NCBI RefSeq assembly: GCF_021462225.1
Contig: NC_061800.1
Span: 7,695,814-7,759,813 of the forward strand
Reading direction: 5' to 3'
From: Girardinichthys multiradiatus
Taxonomy: Eukaryota; Chordata; Actinopteri; Cyprinodontiformes; Goodeidae
DNA: 64,000 nucleotides
The position numbers were made by a program, and so were the translations under genes. Every line of letters starts with the position of its first letter. The first letter of the stretch is position 1. The notes below the pieces were generated by a model. The model saw only the letters and a program-made list of their open reading frames with translations, did no database searches and was not told the DNA's origin. Below, piece after piece: positions 55,205 to 64,000 of this stretch.

Positions 55205-56349
55205 TTAGTTTGTCTTACCCAGTTTTATAAACACACTGTACAGTTTCAGTCATCTATAGTTCTTCCCATTTTAATTACACTTTGTATTTATTTCAAGTAA
55301 CTATAGTTTATTTGAATTAACTCAAGTTTTCTCAATTTCAGGAATAGTAATTCTGTCCAGTAATTTTGTTAAAGAGCATTTCATCTTGTGTTAAATTTTA
55401 AATCTAATTTGATCATTTTGAACCTGTCTGGAAAAAGTCCAAACATCTGTGAAAATCCTTTTTGTTGAGGTTTAACTAGAGGAGTACCCAAGTTCAGGCA
55501 TAAACAGAACAATGACACAGAGACAAGATGAAAAGTTAAATGATGTTTATTTACAGAGAATGCAAAACAGTGGGTTTGTCTTGCAAAGGAATAGGAAGAA
55601 GTTAGCTGGTCATCCACAGGAGTAATGGTGAGTATAATGAGGAGATTGCCTCTTTGTTTCTTACAGGCTCTTGGGAGGGAGGTCAGCTCGGAGGAGGAGG
55701 CAAGGGAAATCCAGGAGGTAAGTGTTCCAGGACCGAGAGAGAGAGAGAGAGAGAGAGATAAGTGTCCTTAGAAAAACACAAAAATCACCAAGAAGGTCTC
55801 AAAGATAAATTATTGGCTGTCTCATTCAGTACCAGTGTCATTGAATAATCCGGCGAGGAATGGATCACTTCCAGGAGCTTAAATGCCAGCTGCTCTCATC
55901 AGCAGAATCCAGGACAGGTGTGTAGATTGGGAAACTCCGCCCCTGCTACTCTAACTCTGAAAGGTAAGTAAACACAAACAGATCCACCAAAGAGAACACA
56001 ATCCTAACACTTTTGTTTCACCATAAAAATTGACCTAATAATTATGGTACTGCTGAACATCAGACTTGCATTTATAGGCTTTAATTATTATCATGCACAT
56101 ATACCCTAATTTTTACATAACATAAAACAAACATTTCACAAAAACAAACAGACAAAATTTACAGACATTGGCCACACAAAAAATTGAATTACTCTGTTTG
56201 TAAAAGAATTTTGTAAATTGAAGACAGGTCTATGAGCTTTCTTATGTTCATCAGTATTTCAATTCAGGTAGAACCTTTACTATCTTTAGATGATTTTTGA
56301 AAAAAAAAAATTCTGGAAACCTTATAGAGGTAAAAGTTTGGCAATGTTT
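55205..56349. repeat. Repeat segment R, copy 2, split by a solo LTR
   Basis: Matches 51,196-51,775 on both sides of the inserted LTR and runs up to the end of the ERV-B env frame. Confidence 0.7.
55466..56009. mobile_element. Solo LTR in segment R
   Basis: About 544 bp starting TGAGGTTTAACTAG and ending ATCCTAACA, flanked by CTTTTTGT/CTTTTGT. It is absent from the other copy of R, which gives the empty site. A (GA)n run lies at 55,737-55,758. Confidence 0.75.
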
Positions 56350-57714
56350 ATAAGAAGTTCTGGAACTCCACGTGGAATACCTATTGTATCAATATAAGTT
56401 AATGAGCTGTCCATAAGATCAAAGGATCTGGTCTTCCTCACCATTCCTCCATGTGGTGATTTCTCCCCCCACAGCAGTAAGGGAGCCACTAGCTGCACCA
56501 TTGCACAGCTTCCTACTGCCCTAGGGGCAATTTGGGCTAATAAAACACTTCCACCACAATAGTAATATAAACCTTCTCGGGCCCAGTGTCCTACAGTGCC
56601 AGCTGTTTTGTTGCACCATGATGGAGAGACAGTTCCCAATTTTAACTGTGGTTCTTCAGTAACCCCTGTAAAATTGAAACAGAGATAATCATATCCCTCA
56701 CTCTGAGGAGAAAAAGGGCCTACCAGTGAGCTATTACTAATAACCAGAAAAACCTTTGCTAAGGTATGACATGCAGGGTTTTCTTTACCATGAGTTAACA
56801 GAATCCTGCATTTAAATCCTAGTGGATCCGCGTTCTCATATATGGGGGCAGGTACAGTGACTAGAGTGGGTCTAGCAGCTGCACATGCTATACAATTGCT
56901 CATGGCCAACTCACGTGCTGTCTGAGCCATTTACAGAGTCCACAAATCCCAGAGCCCCTTGGATAACATTTTCCGGGGTTAAGGTGTTATAGTCTATCTG
57001 AACCACAGGGGTTTTCACTTTACCACCCTTGGCCATAACAGAAACAAGATTAATTCTAACAATTCTACCCTGATCTCATGCGAGCCATCCTGGCAAATCT
57101 ACTCCTAAATACATATAAAATCCAGAACTCATATTTCCACATCTAAGAGTAGGATACCTTATTGTAATATTATGGTTGTGGTAGGGGTTGCTCTGTATTC
57201 TTCCAATGCTGAGTAATATTAGATTAATACCTCCAATTGTCAATTTACCCTTCGCTTGTCCTCTAGTCAAGGTCACCAAATGCTGAAATGTTTCTGCATA
57301 TGGATTATCTCACAGTATTTGTCCCTGTTTAGTGTCCCAAATGATAAAACCCTGGGCCGGCATGCCATCCACTGCACCTTTCTGATAGATACTCAGATAC
57401 ACATTATATTTAGTCCAGGCTAACTCACTACCCTCACATGTAAACACAGAACAGAGATCAAACTGAAACGTGGTGTCTGAGCCAAGTACATGATCTAATT
57501 CAATACCTCCATGTCTTTTAATGCACGTGTCCGATAATTCAGTCATTTTCCGGAGTAGATGACGACGGCTGCGGAAATTGGGACTGGAAGTGTGCTCACC
57601 ACTCTGGAAAACATCACATATCAAGAATACAATTATTCCTACAAGTGTCATTATTAAACCTCCCCCACATTTCCATTTACAACTAACTTCCCAACCATGC
57701 ATCACCATTTTCAT
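56322..57714 (-). pseudogene. env: ERV-B envelope remnant
   Basis: Three open pieces: 57,310-57,714, 57,076-57,279 and 56,322-56,930. The first has a hydrophobic leader/anchor (GLIMTLVGIIVFLICDVF) and an Arg-rich RSRRHLLRK. The last is Cys-rich surface-like sequence with glycosylation sites (NFT, NKT) and a conserved fish ERV block (YIDTIGIPRGVP). The frame then leaves env at the segment R border. The transmembrane subunit is missing. Gamma/epsilon-like by its pol; env class uncertain. Confidence 0.7.
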
Positions 57715-58056
57715 TCTTTATATCAGATCAATCCCACTTAGCCCAGGAGCTTATAACCTTCACACACTGTGGGATTTACTCAGAAATGTTGATTCAACGT
57801 CATACATCAAGTACATAAAACAACAATAGCATATAACCAATGCTCCAAAGATTAATTGACAGAATTCAATGATCACATAATCCGAATCAAGAGTCACATA
57901 TGTTCCACTTTCCAATCCTGAATTTATCTGTTGATTAGTTGAATATAATGACTCCTTGTAGTGGATAAATACTCTTGAAAACCAAAAGAAAAAGTCTCTG
58001 GAGTGGATAAATCTTCTTCAGCTCAGTGCGATCACACCGGTGAGCCTCCAGGGGAT

Positions 58057-59348
58057 TTATTGTGCCCCTTTATGACACCTCTGGTGCCTGTGACTTTGTA
58101 GGCTCCTCAGCTGGTGCACACTGGCTCCAATGATACCAGGTTTCTCCTTTCCTCTCAGACGAACCACATGAGATGTTCTTTCCAGGACTTGGAACGGGCC
58201 TGTGAACCTGGGTTCCTGCCACCTCCGCTTGATGACTTTGAGCCACACCCAGGTGACTCCTGGTATCACAGGGGGCCTCTTGTTCTCTCAGGTCCTCTGG
58301 AGAATTCTGCCGCTAGGGTCTGCAACTCATTAAAGAAAGTGTTAGAAGATAATTGTGCCGATTCAGCTGTTTGTCCTGGCATCCGCTGTGCTGGTCCCAG
58401 GAAGATTCTCCCAGTCTGTAGTTCATGTGGGGTGTAACCTGTGGACTGATTAACAGACATCCTGACAGACATTAAAGCAACTGGCAAATCATCCACCCAA
58501 TTTAATTTGGTCTGTGCACAGATTTTAGCCAATTTTGTTTTCAATGTTTGGTTCATTCTTTCAACTTTGCCCTGTGACTGAGGATGATAAACTGTACCCA
58601 AAGCATGTTTCAGTCCCAACATTTGCTCCTTCTGTTGCAGATCTTTGCTCCTGAAACGAGTTCCATTATCTGATCTTATCTTTTCCGGGAAGCCATGTCT
58701 GGGAATGTAATGATTAATTAAAAATTTTACCACATACTTACTGTCTTCCTTTCTTGTGAGCCATGCCTCAGGCCATCCTGAATATCCATCCACACAGACC
58801 AACCTGTATCTATATCCTCTTGCTGTGGATACCATGTCTGTGTAGTCAATGATGATCTCCTTCCCAGGTTGGGGGGTGTAGTTTTTAAACTTACCTGGAA
58901 ATGGATGCACAGTAGGTTTTAGATTAAATTGTCTGCAAATAGAACAGTTCCTGATCTTCTCTCTCACCATATCTTTTAAATATGGGTCCCACCATTGTTC
59001 TGGATTGAAAGGCACCTGCAAAATACTTACATGTGATGTTCCATGTGCCTCTTCCGAAATCTGTTCTCTCATGTTTGGTGGCTTCACAACTTTTATCACC
59101 AGGGCCTTTTCTCTTCCACACAGTAAATTCCTCAAGGGGAGAACCCATTTTTGTGATGTTGTTTGATTTTTTTCCAAGTTTAGATGTTCAAAGTTCTCAG
59201 CTTCAACACTTACTAAATTGAAGCTGCGTGTATAACCTGCTACTTTTTTAGGCAACAACAAGGCTCGAGCCATGAATCTCATTTCATTTTCATGTTTGAT
59301 TGGCTTCTGTGATGCAGTCACAAATCTACTTTTCAACCATTGTTTCAT
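58057..59348 (-). pseudogene. pol (IN): ERV-B integrase
   Basis: A 360-codon stretch (58,266-59,348) plus a C-terminal stretch (58,057-58,269) in another frame. The zinc site (H-x3-H, CSICRQ), the DDE triad ([27 protein letters not shown]) and the SH3-like end (RWQEPRFTGPFQVL) are all present. The core is open; a shift at about 58,266 splits the end. Close relative of ERV-A integrase, which lacks the end. Confidence 0.88.
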
Positions 59349-59439
59349 ATCAACATGTCTTTTTCCATATTATCTAGCACACAGCTAACATACTGAATCA
59401 CCTCTATATCCCCCTTTTTCTACAACAACATTGTTGTTA

Positions 59440-60530
59440 CAGAAACATCTAAATAAAAAAGGCAGACAGGAATCCTGAAAGAGCAATTGTGCAGCAAACT
59501 ACAGCAGCTGTTTAAACTTAATGAATGATTCCTGTGTTCCAATTCAGTGATGGATTACAATTTCTCATACCCTGCTTTTTTTACCAAAAGAGCCAGTGTT
59601 GCTGTCAAACCAGTGTAATTAGGGACATAGTTTCTGCTATAAGCAGTCAAACCCAAAAATGACAACAAATCTTTGTTTGGGATGATGTAAAATGGCAGAT
59701 TTTTGTGCAGAAAAAATATGGGTTCCTGTTGTTGAAATAACTGTTCCTAAAAAGTAACCTGTATTCTTCAATCTGTTTTTCATTTTACTCACTTCGAAAC
59801 CTTTTTCTGCAAGATGTAAAAGAATAGAGTTGGTAGCTTCAATACACGCGGTTGCTGTTCGGGCTGTAATCAGAAAACCACCTCCGCTGGCAACCTGCAG
59901 TCCTGGAGCTGCTGTTTGAGAACCTGATTTGAGAACCTGACCCAGGGAAAAGGCAAAATCTTGAGGCAACCTGGTGTCTCTCAGTTGCTGATTCCTATAA
60001 GTGAACAAGAAGACATCCCTGTAGTGTTCAGCTAGTCAGCTGTCAGAGCTATTAATTTATCTTAAATCGTGAGCCATTTTGCAGTTACCTATAACTTTCC
60101 TTTTTACAGGGGTTGTTCAAAGCAGACTGGCAGGGTTCTGACCTGCCTGCTTTTAACAGCCCCTCAATGGTGTCAGCAATTCCAGCCTCTGCAGCAGAAG
60201 AGTGTGGGTACTGGTTTCGCCAAATGGGAAAGACATGTTCACACATCCAACATCAGTGGGTCCTTGAGCCCATAGATGTGATGGACAACTGGATAAACAG
60301 CCTCAGTCAGAGAGTGATCACTTAATTCTCTGCCATGTTATCTAGATAGCTGATGATGTTCTAAAATGGCAGAGTCAATAACTTCAACACAGTAAATGTT
60401 AGTGGAGGCAGAGAAAGAAAGGGCTGGGACAGCAGTAAGTTGTGTTACAACTCCTCCCTGTTCTTTAGTCTGATGACTTGAGTGCAAGGTTAGAGATATG
60501 TGAGATACAGCCTCATCCGACATTTCATAA
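59440..60530 (-). pseudogene. pol (RT): ERV-B reverse transcriptase remnant
   Basis: Strongly decayed. The stretch 59,637-60,008 keeps LPQDFAFSLG and the thumb-side block, but the catalytic YVDD position reads ASGGG in the open frame, so the catalytic Asp pair is gone. Upstream pieces (60,050-60,530) show the RT start only in parts. Confidence 0.7.
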
Positions 60531-60775
60531 ATGTTTTAGAGGAAATGGTCCATATTTTCTTTTCTAAAGTATTCCTCAAACTGTTCTTGAAACCAATCTG
60601 TTTGTTTTCTCATTTCTGTCATAAAACAAAGTCACCCATGGCAGAGCAGGTATTGGGCCGCAAAGAGCCAGGGCCCGAATCCAGGGTTTCCAGATAAGGA
60701 AACTGGACCTCACCCCAGCACTAGAAGGGGTTTCAGGCTCAATGAATCCCTGATAAATGTCCACACAAGGCTCCT

Positions 60776-61090
60776 CTACAGACTGCAGTAAATACTGATG
60801 TTTTCAGGGCCATCCACTGCATGCAGTGTGGTTCCATCTGGAAAAGTCACAACCAACTCATCCATGGAACACAGTATTGTTGCTCCCAATGCAATCAAAA
60901 TGTCTCTGCCGAGTAGATTCACAGGTGTGTCAGGCGAAACAACCAATGAATGCAACAGTTTTTGTTTTCCTGTCATAGTGTGAAGAGGTGTAAACACAGC
61001 CAGTCTGTTTCACCCCATCAGAGAAGACATTTTATTGGATGGAGGAATGTTCAACGTGGAAAAAGTGGCTTCAGTGTTCACAAGAAATAG
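60776..61090 (-). pseudogene. pro: ERV-B protease remnant
   Basis: The open part 60,776-60,997 has the LLGRDILIALGA block typical of retroviral proteases. Upstream, where the family has D-T/S-G, the sequence reads N-T-E (61,070-61,078). The active site is lost, and a stop follows shortly after. Confidence 0.65.
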
Positions 61091-62280
61091 CAATGTGTCC
61101 CTTTAATTCCACTGGAACAATGGGTTCTGCCTTTTTCCCATTGTCTGGACCTCTCTGTGGGGTGTGTCACTGTGGTATGATTGATGCATTGTGTGGTTAC
61201 AGGAGCTTGTTGTGTCAGAGGAGGTTGATGCAAGGATGGAGGAGCTCCTTCTGGACGTGCCCCATAGCGCTGAGGGCAGCTGCGGTCCATGATCTGTCCG
61301 CCCACATACTAGGTAGGAGGAGGAACCAGCTCCTCCCTGTCCACCCCTTAGTCCGGCCCTCTTTCCAAACGGTCCACCCCTTGCTTGGCCACGAGGACTA
61401 TATGGGTGTTACTCCCACTAGATAGGTGGAGCCAGTTGATATACATTGATAGGAGCTAGGGGGTTTTACCACCCCCGAGCTGCTGAAGTGGGTGGAGATG
61501 TAACAGGAGCCATTATCCAATTTGTTCCTCTGTCAACCTCTGCAGTGATCATTTTCTTATCAGGCTTCTTACTATTCCTCTTCTATCTTACTGCAGTTAA
61601 TTAGACAGTTTTAAGCTTTTTGTCTAATGCATCAGGCTGTTTCTTTTCGTGTTCTATTTGTTCTTTTTCCTCCTCCAAATATTCCTGCATGTGGTGTAAG
61701 AAATGTCTCTCCCACCTAGCGTGACCAAACCTTTCTAAATCTGGGTTTCCTCACATTGTTTTCCTTCAGGTCTTCCATCCATCATTTTGTCTAAAATATT
61801 GAACTCCATCGAGTCACTGTCTGTTTGATACAGGTTTCTACCGCCTCATAAAGAAACAACAGGTGTTCGCCCGTCTCAGAAAAATTAAACACGGTGTCTG
61901 AATTTTAGATGGGAACATGTCACACAGCGCGTCTCCAGCCACAGCAAAATAAGGTGTTGCGTTGCATTAATGAGAGGTGCGGGCCACATTCTCAATAACC
62001 TAGAGATTACTACGTGTAGTGCTGCGACCCAAAAGTTGTCTGAAATCTCCCAGTGCTAAAGTTATATCAGCTAATAATCTAACTCTTCTAACCATGGCCT
62101 CAGTAAACGGATTATTAGGGTGGATGTACGGTGGTGAAGGCGACACCTCAGTGTCTGTGTTTAGTTCCTTGTCACACAAGCAGCTGCATTAAACGCTTCC
62201 AATTTCTCTCTGCCTTTTCTTCCACATTTTGAGCATATTTGCCCTTATTCAACACACCCTCTGACAATTTATAGGCAATT
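61091..62280 (-). pseudogene. gag: ERV-B gag remnant
   Basis: Only traces: a Pro-rich nucleocapsid-like part at 61,078-61,305 with a degenerate zinc knuckle, and short capsid-like pieces to about 62,280, including a Glu/Lys/Gln-rich segment near 61,640-61,690. No long frame. Confidence 0.5.
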
Positions 62281-62838
62281 TAACATTAAAATAATATAGG
62301 ACATATTGTACCAGTTCTATGTCTCGGCTGGACTTAGACTGAATGTAAATTATTGTGAACAAAAAAGGTTTGCAATAATTGTACTGTTTATTTTTGTTAG
62401 AAGCTGAATGAAGGACGAGAAACAGAGTTTAGGACTGAAGAAAAATAATGAATAACTGAAGCAAATAATGACACATTTTGAGGTATTTAGAAAAGAACAT
62501 AATCTGAATTTTGCTGACAAGTTTTAGCCCATTCCGAGTTAGCATTCAGGTTCTATCACTATCTTCGTCTGGGTTATACCGCTCTGCTTCCACCTGTTCC
62601 TGAACACACCAGCCTCCCACTCTTCAGTTGGCTCCGCGGTTGCTCTGACATGAGCCGCAAGTGCACAAATAACTATTTTTTGTCTTCTCCTTTTACCTCA
62701 TTGTCAGGTTATTGTGGAGCGGGAACACAAGTTAAAAAGCTGATTGCTTTTAAATAAAAATGTGAAGTCCAATACCATTTTGTGGCAGCATCTTTTTAAT
62801 ATTTCTAACTGTCTTTTATGAAGAAGCCTGACCCAGAA
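62281..62838. other. Unassigned DNA
   Basis: Nothing recognised; possibly the ERV-B leader. Confidence 0.4.
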
Positions 62839-63210
62839 GAAGGTTCCAGTGTTGTGGAAGACCACCTGTCTTGTTCTGGTACCAAAGAAAACTGACCCAT
62901 CAGTCTTCAATGACTATAGACCTGTTGCCCTGACAACTCACATCATGAAGGTCCTAGAGAGACTCCTGTTGGCCCACCTGAATAAGCAAACAATGAACTA
63001 TCAGGACCCCCTTCAGTTTGCTTATCGCTGTGGAGTTGAAGATGCCATCATACACCTGCTTCAACAAACCCACTGTCATCTGGACAAAGCCAGCAGCACT
63101 GTGAGGATCATGTTCTTTGATTTCTCCAGTGCATTTAATACAATCCAACCTGATTTGCTTTGTCAGAAACTCCAGAAGACTCAGTTTGTGAGTTTGTAAG
63201 ACTGAAGATA
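62839..63210 (+). pseudogene. Rex1/CR1-like LINE reverse transcriptase fragment
   Basis: An open stretch with VPKKTDPSVFNDYRPVALT, LLAHLNKQTM...QFAYR and FFDFSSAFNTIQP (RT motif A). It corresponds to the decayed copy at 10,786. It is cut at about 63,210 by another LINE tail. Confidence 0.8.
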
Positions 63211-63388
63211 TGCAGTAAGATGCTGCATCTCCCTTCTGTTTAAAATAGCTTACTCCCTCTGATCACAGCTGCATTGTCTTTTTTTAATTGTATGGTTTAA
63301 CTTTTTCTTTTTTAAATATCTTGTCTCTTTTATGGTTTATTGATGTAAGGTCACCTTGAGTGTCAAGAAAGGTGCCTATAAACAAAAT

Positions 63389-63442
<54 letters not shown>
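63211..63442 (+). repeat. LINE 3' tail with (ATT)n microsatellite
   Basis: Contains GACCTTGAGTGTCAAGAAAGG-like sequence (here GTCACCTTGAGTGTC) followed by AAAATGTATTATTATT, with about 16 ATT units at 63,391-63,440. A nested insertion in the Rex1-like LINE. Confidence 0.65.
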
Positions 63443-63815
63443 CTTCTATAAGTCTGTTGTGGACAGTGTGATCTCTTCTGCCATCATCTGTCAGGGTAGC
63501 AGCAGCAGAGCCAGGGACTTAAAAAAGCCTCAACAACCTGATAAAGAAGGCTGGTTCTGTGTGGACTAATTTGGAACCACTGGAGATGATGATGCAAAGA
63601 ATGATTCTTCATAAAACCAAGAAAAGTATGGACAACCCTAATCATCCTCTTCATGAGACTGTCATACAAAAACAGTGTCTTCTTCAGCCCTGACTGCTAC
63701 AGGAGATCCTTCATGCACACAGCCATCAATATCTACAACAGCTCTTTAAAGAAATCTCTATCAGTTACAACATTTTATTGCCCTTTCTGATTAATGAGGT
63801 ATTTTGGAATTGAAT
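63443..63815 (+). repeat. Rex1-like LINE 3' end
   Basis: Continuation of the LINE with CTGCTACAGGAGATCCTTC and a TTGAATTGAAC tail, matching 11,886-12,035. Confidence 0.65.
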
Positions 63816-64000
63816 TGAACTCTGTCTTTCCTTCTGATCTTTAGCTTTGAAACTCATGTTGATCAGTGAGATTTATTGCACTCTGTGTCTATCTGAGGCT
63901 TAGAGGAAACCGGTGTTTCAGGTGTAACTTTTTCTTTTTAGCAGGTGGGGGTCTCAGAATTTAGATGTCCCATAGAAACATAAATCTGTGCCTCGTTTGT

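Larger units (their letters stand above)
56322..62280 (-). mobile_element. Endogenous retrovirus ERV-B
   Basis: Minus-strand retrovirus with degraded gag, protease, RT, a well-kept integrase and env. It has the same architecture as ERV-A and similar integrase. No LTR pair could be defined: the 3' side runs into segment R and the 5' side fades out near 62.3 kb. Confidence 0.82.

Overview
The window looks like teleost fish nuclear DNA made almost wholly of transposable elements. The reasons are Tc1-like DNA transposons, Rex1/L2-type LINE fragments with their typical 3' tails, a tRNA-derived SINE, vertebrate-type endogenous retroviruses (ERVs), a fish Ty3/Gypsy element and a complete-ended Polinton/Maverick. 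I found no convincing intact host gene; two short sequences with splice signals at both ends are flagged as weak host exon candidates.

Layout. 1-8.0 kb: ERV-A on the minus strand, cut by the left window edge, with gag, pro and pol remnants, a tRNA-Trp-type primer binding site and its 5' LTR. 8.0-17.1 kb: nested LINE fragments, a probable hAT-like element, a minus-strand retroelement piece coding for a small membrane protein, and a TG microsatellite. 17.1-18.8 kb: mostly unassigned DNA. 18,851-33,824: a 14,974-bp Polinton with a perfect 6-bp target duplication (CTAGTG) and long terminal inverted repeats (TIRs). Its left half is read rightward: three orphan genes, integrase, minor capsid, a pVI/pX-like basic protein, major capsid and adenain-like protease. 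Its right half is read leftward: an unknown protein, a small basic/hydrophobic protein, the packaging ATPase, family-B DNA polymerase and a spliced six-exon leader gene. 33.8-42.1 kb: SINE, Tc1 fragments, a strongly strand-skewed G/T-rich block with a solo LTR in it, and a decayed Tc1. 42,149-44,920: a Ty3/Gypsy element whose RT, RNase H and integrase core are replaced by a spliced fragment of sarcomeric myosin heavy chain tail. 44.9-46.8 kb: SINE and LINE-like repeats. 46.8-49.5 kb: ERV-C remnants with 3' LTR and transmembrane env. 49.5-55.2 kb: two similar Tc1-like copies in opposite orientation around a solo LTR. 55.2-62.3 kb: ERV-B on the minus strand, holding another solo LTR. 62.8-64.0 kb: LINE fragments.

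How the parts fit. The Polinton carries a full virus-like gene set (replication, integration, capsid, maturation, packaging), but only the protease and ATPase are open across their conserved cores. Integrase, minor capsid and major capsid carry stops or frameshifts, and the polymerase lacks palm motif A, so this copy cannot replicate itself. The strongest novelty candidates are the myosin-carrying Gypsy element, the spliced gene upstream of the Polinton polymerase (six exons, all five introns in phase 1) and the Polinton's orphan genes. Protein assignments come from motifs read by eye; no database search was run.
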